This document shows positions 16,528 through 25,466 of a stretch of DNA of 64,000 bases, in pieces. Position 1 is the first letter of the stretch. Each line of letters opens with the position of its first letter. The translations under genes and the position numbers were made by a program. Origin of the DNA: UBA6544 sp038131165. GTDB lineage: Bacteria > Pseudomonadota > Alphaproteobacteria > UBA8366. Below the pieces are notes generated by a model. That model searched no databases. It saw only the letters and a program-made list of their open reading frames with translations, and was not told where the DNA came from. Where the stretch lies: assembly GCA_038131165.1 (NCBI GenBank), contig JAYPOZ010000012.1:5884-69883 (forward strand), read 5' to 3'.

Positions 16528-17892
16528 ATGACCGATGCTTCCTCCGCGGCCAAGCCGGCCGCCGCAAAAAAAGACCCGAAGGCAAAACGCATTGCCGTGA
16601 TCGGCGCCGGTGCCTGCGGCCTTTGTGCCGCCAAGTATCTGACCCAAGCAGGCCTCGACGTGACGATTTTCGAGATCGGCTCGCAGATCGGCGGAATGTG
16701 GTGCTATGAGAACGACAATCGGCGCTCCTCCGCTTACCGCACCCTGCACATCAACACGTCGCGGGACGTCACCCGCTTCCACGACCTCGACTTCGATGAA
16801 GACGTGCAATTCTTCCCCGATCACTGGGACATGCACAAATACCTCGTCAAATACGCCGAGCATTTCGACATCGCCAAGCTCATACGCTTCAATACGGCGG
16901 TGAAGGACGTGCGTCCGGCGTTCGACCCGAAGACCGAGCCGCCGCTTTGGGAACTCGTCTTCGAAGATGGCACGACCGAACGGTTCGACGCCGTAATCGC
17001 CGCGACCGGCCACCTGTCGGAACCATTGCACGTGCCGATGTTCAGAGACGATTTCAAGGGCGAATACGTGCAGGCGCATTATTACCGCGAGCCGGAGCCC
17101 TATGTCGGCAAGCGCATCTGCATCGTCGGCGTCGGTAATTCCGCCTGCGACATCTCGGGCGATGTCTGCGCCACCGCGAAGCGCTGCGTGCTGGTCGCCC
17201 GCTCCGGCGTCCTGATCCTGCCGAAACTTCTGTTCGGCATGCCTTTCACCGACATCACCCGGAAGATCCAGCGTCCATGGATTCCAGCCCCCCTCCGGCG
17301 GCGCTTTACCCGCTGGCTGACCTGGCTGGCCCATGGCGATATCACCAAGCTCGGCTTCAAGCCGCTGGTCGGCAAGCGGGCGCATGTGACCAGCAACGGC
17401 ACCATTATCACCGACGTCGCCTACAGCCGCATCGAAGTGAAAAACGGGATCGAGAAGATCGAGGGCAAGACCATCCATTTCGTCGACGGCACGGCCGAGG
17501 AATTCGACGTCCTGATCGCCGCGACCGGCTACCTCATCGACCTGCCGTTCGTCTCGCGCGACATCGTGCCCTTGGACGACAACCGCTTGGAGCTCTACAA
17601 GCGGATGACGCAGCCGGGCTGGCCCGGCCTTTATCTCATGGGGTTCTTCAACCTCGATTCGGCCCTGAACATGGTCTATGAGTATCAGGCCCGCTGGGTG
17701 CGCGACATCGAGCTCGGCGAGGCGATACTGCCGACGAACGCAGAGATGTGGGCCGACATCGCCGCCAAGAACGCCTGGGTCAAGGAGAACTACGAGGACT
17801 CGCCCCGCCACACCATCGAGGAAGAGCACGTCCCCTATATCCAGGAACTGAAAAAATCCCAGAAGGCGATGCGCCGCGCCGCCGGTAACTAG
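16528..17892 (+). CDS. FMO/Baeyer-Villiger-type flavin monooxygenase
   Basis: The 454-residue enzyme has an N-terminal FAD-binding VIGAGACGLCAA (about 24-35), GGMWCYE near 55, the NADPH-binding VGVGNSACDIS (about 205-215) and ATGYL near 330, so it is a class B flavin monooxygenase. The FMO identifying motif F-x-G-x3-H-x3-Y/F is altered: FKGEYVQAHYYRE has the His two residues later than usual. The first 20 residues are a lysine- and alanine-rich tail. It would oxygenate N or S atoms or convert ketones to esters. No clear ribosome site precedes the ATG. The stop shares CTAG with the convergent SDR gene. Confidence 0.88.
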   Translation: MTDASSAAKPAAAKKDPKAKRIAVIGAGACGLCAAKYLTQAGLDVTIFEIGSQIGGMWCYENDNRRSSAYRTLHINTSRDVTRFHDLDFDEDVQFFPDHWDMHKYLVKYAEHFDIAKLIRFNTAVKDVRPAFDPKTEPPLWELVFEDGTTERFDAVIAATGHLSEPLHVPMFRDDFKGEYVQAHYYREPEPYVGKRICIVGVGNSACDISGDVCATAKRCVLVARSGVLILPKLLFGMPFTDITRKIQRPWIPAPLRRRFTRWLTWLAHGDITKLGFKPLVGKRAHVTSNGTIITDVAYSRIEVKNGIEKIEGKTIHFVDGTAEEFDVLIAATGYLIDLPFVSRDIVPLDDNRLELYKRMTQPGWPGLYLMGFFNLDSALNMVYEYQARWVRDIELGEAILPTNAEMWADIAAKNAWVKENYEDSPRHTIEEEHVPYIQELKKSQKAMRRAAGN

Positions 17893-18647
17893 AGCGCGTT
17901 GTAGCCGCCGTCGACCAACAGGTCGTCACCGGTCATAAAAGACGATTCGTCCGACGCCAGGAACAGCGCTGCCGCTGCAATCTCCTTCGGCAGGCCGACC
18001 CGCCCCATCAAAGTGAGCGAGCCCGATTCCTGCTGGGCCGCCTCCTCGCTGCCGGAGCGTTCGAAGATGCGTTCGGTCCCAATCGGGCCGGGCGAGAGCG
18101 AGTTGACACGGATATTGTCGCCCACATGATCGGCCGCCATGCAGCGCGCCATCTGGATCAGCCCGCCTTTGACGGAGCAATAATCGCTGCGCATGGGCTT
18201 GCCGACACTGCCGAGCTGCGAGGCGACGTGAATGATGGAGCCACCGCCCGCCGCGCGCATCGCCGGAATGGCGTATTTGCTCATCAGCATAGGGCCGGTG
18301 AGATTGACGTCGATGGCGCGGCGCCATTCGGCGATATCGACCTCCTCGACCGTGTTCCTGCCGATAAAATAGGCGGCATTGTTCATCAGGATGTGGAGCG
18401 CGCCGAATTCGTCGACCGCACGTTTCACCGTGGCCGCGCAGGACTCCGCGTCGGAGACATCGCATCGCTGGCCGACGACCTTCCCGCCGGCCGCGGCGAT
18501 TTCCGCCGCCGTCTTCTCGATCCCCGCCCCGTCGATATCCGCGATGACCAACGAAGCGCCCTCCTCGCAGAAGCGCTCCGCGGTGGCCCGTCCGATGCCC
18601 CGCACCGCGCCGGTGATGATCCCGACCTTCCCTTCAAGGCGTTTCAT
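17889..18647 (-). CDS. SDR-family oxidoreductase
   Basis: This 252-residue classical short-chain dehydrogenase has the cofactor loop TGAVRGIGRA (about 12-21), NNAA near 87, catalytic Ser in VASQLG and Tyr/Lys in DYCSVKGG near 152-159, and SPGPIGTERI after it. Asp in IADID near 36 suggests NAD rather than NADP. The C-terminal MTGDDLLVDGGY is typical. Its ATG overlaps the TGA of the PhyH gene (18644-18647), so the two are translationally coupled and may act on the same compound: oxygenation, then alcohol oxidation. Confidence 0.92.
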   Translation of the reverse strand: MKRLEGKVGIITGAVRGIGRATAERFCEEGASLVIADIDGAGIEKTAAEIAAAGGKVVGQRCDVSDAESCAATVKRAVDEFGALHILMNNAAYFIGRNTVEEVDIAEWRRAIDVNLTGPMLMSKYAIPAMRAAGGGSIIHVASQLGSVGKPMRSDYCSVKGGLIQMARCMAADHVGDNIRVNSLSPGPIGTERIFERSGSEEAAQQESGSLTLMGRVGLPKEIAAAALFLASDESSFMTGDDLLVDGGYNAL

Positions 18648-19504
18648 GCTCTTCCTTCCCTGTTACCATATGCCGTCTTATGAGCGGCGACCTGCTCTTC
18701 GTAGCCTTCGCGATAGCGCCGGTAGGCCGCTTCATGATGGGCTGGTCCCTCTGCCGCGCCATGTTCGCGGGGATCGGGCTCGATCTCGAAATGCCCGTAT
18801 TTATCCTCGCCCCGCGCGTGACTCGCTCCCATCCGGTAGCTGCCGACATGACGCACATGCGCCGGAATATAACTGATGCCGTAGCCGATGCGGCGGTCCC
18901 GGGAGCGGTTCGGGGCCGAACTGTGGACGACCAGCGTGTGATGGAACGAGAACTGCCCCGCCTTCAGCGGCGCCGAGGCGATGTGGCTGTCGTCGAACGG
19001 CTCCGCGATGGCCTGGCTGCCGTGATTGACGCTGCCGACGACGGTCTGCGGCGCGTGATAGAGCTGCCCGAATCCGGAACTGCCGACGACGAACTCCATG
19101 CATCCCGCTTCCTCCGAGGCGTCTGACAGCGCGATCCAGGCCGTCACGTGCTCGTAGGGCTGCATCCCAAAATAGGTCGAGTCCTGATGCCAGGCCGTGA
19201 TCTGATCCTCGCCCGGCTCCTTGATGAAGAAGGTTGCGTTGAAGATAAGAATATCGGGGCCGATCAAATCCTCCACCGCATCCAGAACGCGGGGTATCCG
19301 GACCAATTCCGCCGCCCACGGCTCGCGCACGTGAACCTTACGGTACTGCCAGGGTTCGAGCCGCGCGCCGCCCTGCTCGTCCTCGTAGCGTTCCAGGCAG
19401 GCGCGGTAATGCTGCGTCTCCTCCGGGGTCAACGCCTCCAGCGGCGCGAGAAAATTCTCCCGCCGGTACTGCGCGATTTGGCCTTCTGTCAGGATTTTCG
19501 GCAT
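18644..19504 (-). CDS. Phytanoyl-CoA dioxygenase (PhyH) family protein
   Basis: The 286-residue Fe(II)/2-oxoglutarate dioxygenase has the iron ligands His106-x-Asp108 (TAWHQDSTYF) and His194 (LVVHSSAPNRS), with the 2-oxoglutarate arginine following at about 200-205. FVVGSSGFG and FSFHHTLVVH are typical PhyH features. Substrates range from acyl-CoAs to small metabolites, and none can be assigned. The start at 19504 is set by GGAG seven bases upstream, against a TTG five codons earlier. The gene lies 36 bases after two tandem MFS transporter genes on the same strand and may handle what they import. Confidence 0.9.
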   Translation of the reverse strand: MPKILTEGQIAQYRRENFLAPLEALTPEETQHYRACLERYEDEQGGARLEPWQYRKVHVREPWAAELVRIPRVLDAVEDLIGPDILIFNATFFIKEPGEDQITAWHQDSTYFGMQPYEHVTAWIALSDASEEAGCMEFVVGSSGFGQLYHAPQTVVGSVNHGSQAIAEPFDDSHIASAPLKAGQFSFHHTLVVHSSAPNRSRDRRIGYGISYIPAHVRHVGSYRMGASHARGEDKYGHFEIEPDPREHGAAEGPAHHEAAYRRYREGYEEQVAAHKTAYGNREGRA

Positions 19505-19540
19505 TTTCTGTCTCCGCAATAATCAGTAGAGCGAATATAC

Positions 19541-20773
19541 CTATCTTCCAGGCGTCAGCCGCCTGTTTTCCTGCCGGCAGGCGTAGGCCATCATTGCGCT
19601 CGCGATCACGACATAGAGCGCGGCAATGGCCCCCATGGTGCCGAGCGAGACATCGGCGTCGAGGCCCAATCCGAGCAAAGGCGGCGCCAGGGCCGATCCG
19701 AAGACGCTGACCGTGGCGGCGAAGCTTCGGATCGCCCCGATATGACGGGTGCCGTAGACCTCCGCCAACAGCAACGGAATACAGGTGACCATCAGGCCGG
19801 ACGTGACGCCGAAAAGACCGAGATAGACCCAGGCCCAGATGTAATGATCCAGATAGGCAACGACGAGGACACCCGCCGCCAACGGCAGCAGGGCAAACGG
19901 CAACAACCGCGTCGCGCCGACACGGTCCGCGAGGTCGCCCGCATACATCGAGAAGACAACCGTGGTCGCCGCGAAGATCGCGTAGCCGCCGGTCACCCAT
20001 TCGAGCGACCATCCCTTCATGCCGGCGATGGTAAGTTGGTGGAAGTTCATCGCCGTCTCCAGCAAGGCCGGCGCCATCAATGCGGGCAGCATCATGAAGA
20101 AAAACGGATCGCGGAGCATTTGCCCGAGGCGGCGGTCCGTCGTCGGCGGCAACTCGCCGGCCGACACCGGGTCCCTTTTCGTCTCGCGCGGCAGGAGCCA
20201 CAGGATGAGCGGGATCATCGACAGCCCCGCCAGAGCGCAGAGCGCGTAGGTGGATTGCCAGCCGATCGCCCCGATGGCGGCCACGGCGAGAAGCGGAAGG
20301 AATGCGCGGCCCGCCGAAAACCCGAGTATCGCAACCGCAACCGCTTTGCCCCGGTCCCGCTCGAAATATTTGACCATCCCGGTGACGGCGGTGTGCTGGC
20401 AGAGACCCTGGCCGAACTGGCGCAATAGGAAAATCACGACGACGAGCATCCAGGCCGCCGGCGCCAGCGCCAACGACAGACAGGCAACCGCCATTCCAAC
20501 GGCCACAATAACCGCGTAGGTCCGCACCGGCATCCGGTCGATCAGGCGGCCCGAGAGCGGCAGCAGCGCCGCCGACATCAGGGTGCCCGCCATATAGATC
20601 GCACCCCATTCGGTGTGCGAGAGGGCGAACGAGGCCTCGATGCTGGGGCTGAAGACACCGACGAAATAGGTTTGGCCGAAACTCGAACCGAAGGCCATCA
20701 GGAAGCCGAAGGCCAGAACGCGCCGGTTCCTCAATACGAAAGCGAGATAGCCTGGCGACTTGGGATCCGTCAT
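19541..20773 (-). CDS. MFS transporter, tandem copy 2
   Basis: This 410-residue, 12-helix major facilitator has N-terminal FGFLMAFGSSFGQTYFVGVFSPSIEA-type helix 1 (residues about 17-42), SGRLIDRMPVRTY in the helix 2-3 loop (the GxxxDR motif) and an equivalent in the second half, YAGDLADRVGATR. It resembles the monocarboxylate-transporter-like MFS group. It is a paralogue of the next gene, sharing HTAVTGMVKYF, RDRGKAVA and EVYGTRHIGAIRSF at the same positions. The ATG at 20773 overlaps the upstream stop (ATGA, 20770-20773). Confidence 0.9.
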   Translation of the reverse strand: MTDPKSPGYLAFVLRNRRVLAFGFLMAFGSSFGQTYFVGVFSPSIEASFALSHTEWGAIYMAGTLMSAALLPLSGRLIDRMPVRTYAVIVAVGMAVACLSLALAPAAWMLVVVIFLLRQFGQGLCQHTAVTGMVKYFERDRGKAVAVAILGFSAGRAFLPLLAVAAIGAIGWQSTYALCALAGLSMIPLILWLLPRETKRDPVSAGELPPTTDRRLGQMLRDPFFFMMLPALMAPALLETAMNFHQLTIAGMKGWSLEWVTGGYAIFAATTVVFSMYAGDLADRVGATRLLPFALLPLAAGVLVVAYLDHYIWAWVYLGLFGVTSGLMVTCIPLLLAEVYGTRHIGAIRSFAATVSVFGSALAPPLLGLGLDADVSLGTMGAIAALYVVIASAMMAYACRQENRRLTPGR

Positions 20774-22023
20774 TTCCAATGCCTGCCGCCCATGAACATC
20801 AACATGCTGGCGCCGATGAAATACGCCAAGGAGACGGACGTCATCGCCATCACCGTGGCGTCCAGATCGAGCGCCATGCCCAGCGCTGGCGGCCCGAGAG
20901 CCGATGCGAAGACGCTGAGGGTCGCGACGAAACTGCGGATCGCGCCAATATGCCGCGTGCCGTATATCTCCGATAACAGAACGGGTATCAGCGTCGCCTT
21001 GACCCCCGAACCGACGCCGTAGAGCGCCAGATAAACCCAGGCCCAAACGGGATTTTCGAAGCAGCCGAGTACGAGTGTCCCCACGACATACGGCACCAGG
21101 GAGAAGACGAACATCCGCACGGCGCCCAGCTGGTCCACCAGACTGCCCATCCACATCGACGCCATAATGGTCGCAAGCGCGTAGACCCCGTAGCCGGACG
21201 TGACCCATTCCGGTGTCCACGACTTAAGCGCCGCCACCGACAGCAGATGAAAACTCAGCGCCGTGTCGAAAAACGACGGTGCCAGGATCGCCGGTAGGAA
21301 GAGGTAGAATGTCGGGTCGCGGAAGACATCGCGCAAAGACCGGTCGCCGCGCGCTTCCGTCGAAGCCCCGATCTGGCCCACGGAATCGGACCGTTCGGGC
21401 TCGCTGTCCGGCGTCAGGTGCCCGCCCGCATTATTCGCAAGCAGGAGGGCGACCGCGGGAAACATCAACAGCAGAACCAAAGCGGCGCAGCCGACATAGG
21501 TTTCGCGCCATCCGAAAGCGGCGATGGCGGCCACCGTCGCCACGGGCAGAAGTGCCCGACCCATGGGAAACCCGAGCGTCGCAATCGCCACCGCCTTGCC
21601 GCGATCGCGGCGAAAATACTTTACCATGCCGGTTACGGCAGTGTGGCTGGCCAATCCCTGCCCCGCCTGACGCAGGAGATAAATCATCGGGATCAGGAAC
21701 CAGGCGACCGGCGAGAACGCAGCGGCCAGACAGGCCGCCCCCAGGAAGCCGCAGACCGCCAGGGCGTAGGTTCTGAGCTTCAGTCTGTCGATCCAGCGCC
21801 CCGTGAACGTCAGCGTCGCCGCGGACAACAATGTGCCCGCCATATAGATCGAGCCCCACTGGCTGTGGCTCAGCTCGAACGCCGCCTCGATGCTCGGGCT
21901 AAACAGCCCGATGAAAAAGGTCTGTCCAAAACTGGAGCCGAGCGCCATCAGGAATCCGAACGCCAAGAGGCGCCGGTTCTCCAGGGCGAATCTCAGATAT
22001 CCGTTTGAGGGCGGTTGCGACAT
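20770..22023 (-). CDS. MFS transporter, tandem copy 1
   Basis: This 417-residue transporter starts MSQPPSNGY at 22023; an upstream in-frame extension (to 22065) is unlikely because it precedes the conserved ALENRRLLAFGFLMALGSS stretch. TGRWIDRLKLRTY is the helix 2-3 motif. The central loop (about 205-235) is longer than in copy 2 and hydrophilic. With copy 2 it forms a coupled duplicate pair, suggesting either two related substrates or a heteromer. The first gene of a leftward group of four (two MFS, PhyH, SDR). Confidence 0.9.
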   Translation of the reverse strand: MSQPPSNGYLRFALENRRLLAFGFLMALGSSFGQTFFIGLFSPSIEAAFELSHSQWGSIYMAGTLLSAATLTFTGRWIDRLKLRTYALAVCGFLGAACLAAAFSPVAWFLIPMIYLLRQAGQGLASHTAVTGMVKYFRRDRGKAVAIATLGFPMGRALLPVATVAAIAAFGWRETYVGCAALVLLLMFPAVALLLANNAGGHLTPDSEPERSDSVGQIGASTEARGDRSLRDVFRDPTFYLFLPAILAPSFFDTALSFHLLSVAALKSWTPEWVTSGYGVYALATIMASMWMGSLVDQLGAVRMFVFSLVPYVVGTLVLGCFENPVWAWVYLALYGVGSGVKATLIPVLLSEIYGTRHIGAIRSFVATLSVFASALGPPALGMALDLDATVMAMTSVSLAYFIGASMLMFMGGRHWK

Positions 22024-22138
22024 GAAGCGGGCTGTGTACCACAGTCCGAGCACGAGGACAGCCACTGCTTACGCGGTGGGACTCTCCGGCGGCGGCTCTA
22101 CGTTCTCTCCTGACAACGACCAGATGCGGGAAACCGAG

Positions 22139-23362
22139 ATGAGCGCCATTGCATTCGATATACCGGAAGACATCCTTGCCATGCGCGAGGGCCTGCGTGA
22201 TTTCGCCAAGGCGGAGATTCTGCCCCGCCACGAGACCCACAGGGAACTGTTCGAGAATCAAAGACGGCTCTACCGGGAGGATGGGCGATTCTCCGACGAG
22301 CTGCTTACCCTGATCGGCGAGGTTCGCCGCGCCGCTTCCAAGGCGGGCTATTACCAGATGTGCGTGCCCGAGGAACTTGGCGGCGGCGGGTTCGGCCATC
22401 TCGCCTATTTCGTCGGTTTCGAGGAACTGTTCCACATGTGCGGCCCGCAGAACTGGCTGATGCTTTACGCCATCAGCCATTGGGCGTTCGGCCCCAGCCG
22501 CATGCTGGAAAAGGTTACCGAGCGTGCCCGCGACGAAATCCTGGCGCCGATGATGGCGGGCGAGAAGTCCATGTGTTTCGGCCTGTCGGAGCCGGGTGCC
22601 GGCTCGGACGCGGCGGCGATCAAAACGCGCGCCGTGCCGGACGGCGAGGGCTGGCGCATCAACGGGCGCAAGATATGGACGTCGAACTCTCCGGTCGCGG
22701 ACTATTGCGTCGTCTTCGCCGTCACCGATCCCGAGGTCCGGGGCGGCATCTCCGCCTTCCTCGTGCCGACCGACGCGCCGGGGTTCGAAATCCAGCGCAT
22801 CGTCAAACTGTTCGGCCATATCGGCGGCGACGAAGCGGAACTGCGGCTGGAGGACATCTATGTCGAGCCGTGGCAGTTGGTCGGCGAGTTAAACAAGGGC
22901 TTCGCGGCGGCGCTCTACGGTGTTTCGCTCGGGCGCATCTACAATTCCGCGCGCGGCATCGGCTATGGCCGCTGGGCGCTCGAGCAGGCATTGGAATACG
23001 CCAGCGTGCGCGAGGCCTTCGGCAAGACGATCTCGGAGTATCAGGGCGTCACCTTCCCGCTCGCGGAAAGCGCCACCGAACTCCATGCCGCGCATCTGAT
23101 GGCGCTGAACGCGGCGATGCTCCTCGACCGGGGCGAACCGGCGATCAAAGAGCTGTCGATGGCGAAGGCCTACGCCGTTCAGGTCGGCTACAAGGCCGTC
23201 GACCGCGCCATGCAGACCCATGGCGCCATGGGCTTCACCAACGAACTCGGTCTCTATCATGCCTGGCACGCGCTGCGGATCGTGAAGGTCGCCGACGGCA
23301 CCAATGAAATCCTCAACCGTACCATCGCGCAACGGCTGTTGAAGGGCGATCTCGATTTGTAG
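22139..23362 (+). CDS. Acyl-CoA dehydrogenase
   Basis: The 407-residue flavoenzyme oxidises an acyl-CoA to the 2,3-enoyl-CoA. It has MCFGLSEPGAGSD (about 140) for FAD contact, WTSNSPVADY near 178 and the C-terminal QTHGAMGFTNELGLYHAW with VADGTNEI. In the last motif Asp stands where the classical catalytic Glu of EGT is found. Other subgroups use a Glu elsewhere or Asp here, so activity is not excluded. Two in-frame ATGs (22124 and 22139) are possible. The second better matches family lengths. It is divergent from the MFS genes. Confidence 0.9.
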   Translation: MSAIAFDIPEDILAMREGLRDFAKAEILPRHETHRELFENQRRLYREDGRFSDELLTLIGEVRRAASKAGYYQMCVPEELGGGGFGHLAYFVGFEELFHMCGPQNWLMLYAISHWAFGPSRMLEKVTERARDEILAPMMAGEKSMCFGLSEPGAGSDAAAIKTRAVPDGEGWRINGRKIWTSNSPVADYCVVFAVTDPEVRGGISAFLVPTDAPGFEIQRIVKLFGHIGGDEAELRLEDIYVEPWQLVGELNKGFAAALYGVSLGRIYNSARGIGYGRWALEQALEYASVREAFGKTISEYQGVTFPLAESATELHAAHLMALNAAMLLDRGEPAIKELSMAKAYAVQVGYKAVDRAMQTHGAMGFTNELGLYHAWHALRIVKVADGTNEILNRTIAQRLLKGDLDL

Positions 23363-23380
23363 CGGACCGCTTCCTCGCCC

Positions 23381-23405
23381 GTTCCCCGGCGCGGTTCCGG
23401 GAAAC
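23381..23405. terminator. Hairpin between convergent genes
   Basis: GTTCCCCGG (23381-23389) and CCGGGAAAC (23397-23405) form a nine-pair stem with one mismatch in the 54-base space between the acyl-CoA dehydrogenase and eipA stops. No U-run follows on either strand, so a bidirectional terminator is plausible but not proven. Confidence 0.4.
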
Positions 23406-23416
23406 GCTGCCCTGTC

Positions 23417-23983
23417 TTAGAACGGAATCCAGGAATGTTCCGGGCCGTAGTGGAGATAGCCGACATTGGCGCCGGCCCGCAGGCCCATGCCGGTCCGCAT
23501 CGGCGCCAGGATGACGTCTCCATTCTGCTGGTAGTTCACGCCGACGCCGGCGACGAAATAGAAACTACCGCTCACGCCCGCATAGCGTTTGAAGATTTCG
23601 TCGGCGCTCTTGATTCCGTAGACCAAGGTCATTGATTTCGCCGCATTGCCGCCGAAATCGAATCCGACCGAGGGTCCCTGCCAATAGACCTTGCGCTTCG
23701 GCCCGTTCTTGATGTTCAACTCGCCGTTGCCGTAACGCAGCCCGACGAAAAACGCGCCGGCGACTTCCTCGCCCAGGATATACCCGTTCGGCTTGCCCAA
23801 CTCGCCGAAGACCTTCTCGACCGCCGCAGCCAATCCGCCCGTCGTCTCCCCGAAAAAGCCGCGCGCGGCATTGAGAATTTCGTTTTCCGTATAAAAATCG
23901 TCGGCGGCCTTCGCAGTTTGCGGAAGGGCGAGGCCCACTACCAGTGCCATGACGGCAAGCAGCGAAATGAAAACCCGGTTCAT
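23417..23983 (-). CDS. eipA: EipA family envelope protein (DUF1134)
   Basis: The 188-residue protein has a signal peptide (hydrophobic 5-20, then AKA at 24-26 as a signal peptidase I site) and a DUF1134 domain over most of the rest: GGLAAAVEKVFG, GEEVAGAFFVGLRYGNG, WQGPSVGFDFGGNAAK and APMRTGMGLRAGANVGYLHYG (in overlapping parts). In Brucella EipA is a periplasmic beta-barrel needed for envelope integrity. The family is essentially alphaproteobacterial, which supports the taxonomic placement. The start at 23983 follows AAGGAA by six bases and gives the signal peptide. An ATG nine codons earlier is less likely. Confidence 0.93.
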   Translation of the reverse strand: MNRVFISLLAVMALVVGLALPQTAKAADDFYTENEILNAARGFFGETTGGLAAAVEKVFGELGKPNGYILGEEVAGAFFVGLRYGNGELNIKNGPKRKVYWQGPSVGFDFGGNAAKSMTLVYGIKSADEIFKRYAGVSGSFYFVAGVGVNYQQNGDVILAPMRTGMGLRAGANVGYLHYGPEHSWIPF

Positions 23984-24107
23984 AAGCAGTTCCTTGATGT
24001 GATTTCCCATTTGCGAAACTTGTCCGGATATTACACGAACACGGCGAGAAACGCGAAATGCCCTATATGACTCACTCTATACAGAATCTCCGGAGGTGGC
24101 GCACGCC

Positions 24108-25466
24108 ATGGCGGGACTGACACTGACCTTGGCGGAATTCGTCTCCGGGACGGCCAATTCGGCGATACCGGCTGACATACGGCATGAGGGTATCCGCAGT
24201 TTCGTCAATTTCCTCGGCTGCGCTTTCGGCGGCACTCACCAAGAAGCCTCAGCGATCGCCTTTGCCTTGTCGGACGAATTTTCCGGCCCGCGCACGGCAA
24301 CCGTCATCGGACGACATGAAAGGCTCGATCCGCTCAACGCTACGCTCGCCAACAGTATCGCCGCTTCCGCCCAGGCCTTCGACGACACTCATTTCGCGAC
24401 CGTTGTCCACCCGACCTGCACCGTCGGACCGGCGGCGCTGGCGCTAGCGGAAGGCCAAAGGATCCCGGGCAACGATTTCCTGACGGCCCTCATCCTCGGC
24501 ATCGATGTACAGTGCCGCCTGGCGCGGTCGATCTTTCTGCCGCCGGCCGAACGCGAATTCGGCTGGTACATGACAAGCCTCGTCGGCGGCATCGGCGCTG
24601 CGGCGACAGCGGCCAGCCTGCTGAATCTCGACACGGAACAAACCGCCCACGCGCTTGCCATCGCCGCCGTCCGGAGCGGCGGGTTCCGGCAAGCGCTCTC
24701 GAACATGTGCGTCGGCTATGCACCGGCGGCGGCCGCACGCGACGGTGTCTCGGCGGCGCTGCTGGCACGCAAGGGCTTCACCTGCTCGGAGCAGGCCTTC
24801 GAAGGCGTCAACGGTTTCGGCCAAGTCTTCGCGCACGCTGCGAACCTTCCGGCCGCCACCGAAAGCCTCGGCACTCAATGGGAAATACTGGGCAACAGCT
24901 ATAAACCTTATCCGAGCGGCTTCGTCACTCACCCGGCAATCGACGGCTGTCTCGCGATCGCGGGCGAGGTCGGCCCCGATCCCGACACCATCCGCCGGGT
25001 CGTCGTCCGCGTCAGCCCGATGACGCAGCGCCTGGTCGACCGGCCGAATCCGGCAACGAGTTACGAAGCGCGGGTCAGCGTCCAGTACTGGGCCGCCGCA
25101 GCCTTGCTGCATCGTGCGGCGGGACTCGACCAAATCACCGATGCGGCGATGACGGATTCAGCCTTGGCCGCGTTGCGCGCCAAGGTCGAAAGCACCGCCG
25201 AGGACGGCATCCGGGACGACGAGGCATATGTCAGCGTGGAACTCGCCGACGGATCGGTGCACAGCCGACATGTCGAGCACTGCATCGGCGGACCGGCGAA
25301 TCCGATGACCGACGAACAGCTGTCGGACAAGTTCATGGCACAGGTTCTTCCCCTCCTTGGCACGGCGCGCGCAGCCGATCTGTTGGAGCGTTGCTGGAAT
25401 TTGCCGGATTCGGGCGATGCCGGTGAGATCGCCCGCCTGTCGGGCCTCGGCGTGGAGGCCGCTTGA
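24108..25466 (+). CDS. MmgE/PrpD family protein
   Basis: This 452-residue protein belongs to the 2-methylcitrate dehydratase/aconitate decarboxylase fold. Landmarks are LGCAFGGTHQEA near 36, DDTHFATVVHPTCTVGPAALALAEG around 88-112, the helical GGIGAAATAASLLNLD near 152, FKPYPS-type SYKPYPSGFVTHPAIDG near 263 and the C-terminal HCIGGPANPMT. The ATG at 24108 lies 11 bases after GGAGG. An earlier GTG at 24096 overlaps the ribosome site. It opens a rightward set in which the next gene starts at the base after its stop. Likely a dehydratase or isomerase of a tricarboxylate-like acid. The substrate is unknown. Confidence 0.9.
   Translation: MAGLTLTLAEFVSGTANSAIPADIRHEGIRSFVNFLGCAFGGTHQEASAIAFALSDEFSGPRTATVIGRHERLDPLNATLANSIAASAQAFDDTHFATVVHPTCTVGPAALALAEGQRIPGNDFLTALILGIDVQCRLARSIFLPPAEREFGWYMTSLVGGIGAAATAASLLNLDTEQTAHALAIAAVRSGGFRQALSNMCVGYAPAAAARDGVSAALLARKGFTCSEQAFEGVNGFGQVFAHAANLPAATESLGTQWEILGNSYKPYPSGFVTHPAIDGCLAIAGEVGPDPDTIRRVVVRVSPMTQRLVDRPNPATSYEARVSVQYWAAAALLHRAAGLDQITDAAMTDSALAALRAKVESTAEDGIRDDEAYVSVELADGSVHSRHVEHCIGGPANPMTDEQLSDKFMAQVLPLLGTARAADLLERCWNLPDSGDAGEIARLSGLGVEAA

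Noticed and set aside
15511..17829. 772-codon minus-strand frame
   Set aside because: It is an antisense image of the LLM and FMO genes with no family signature.
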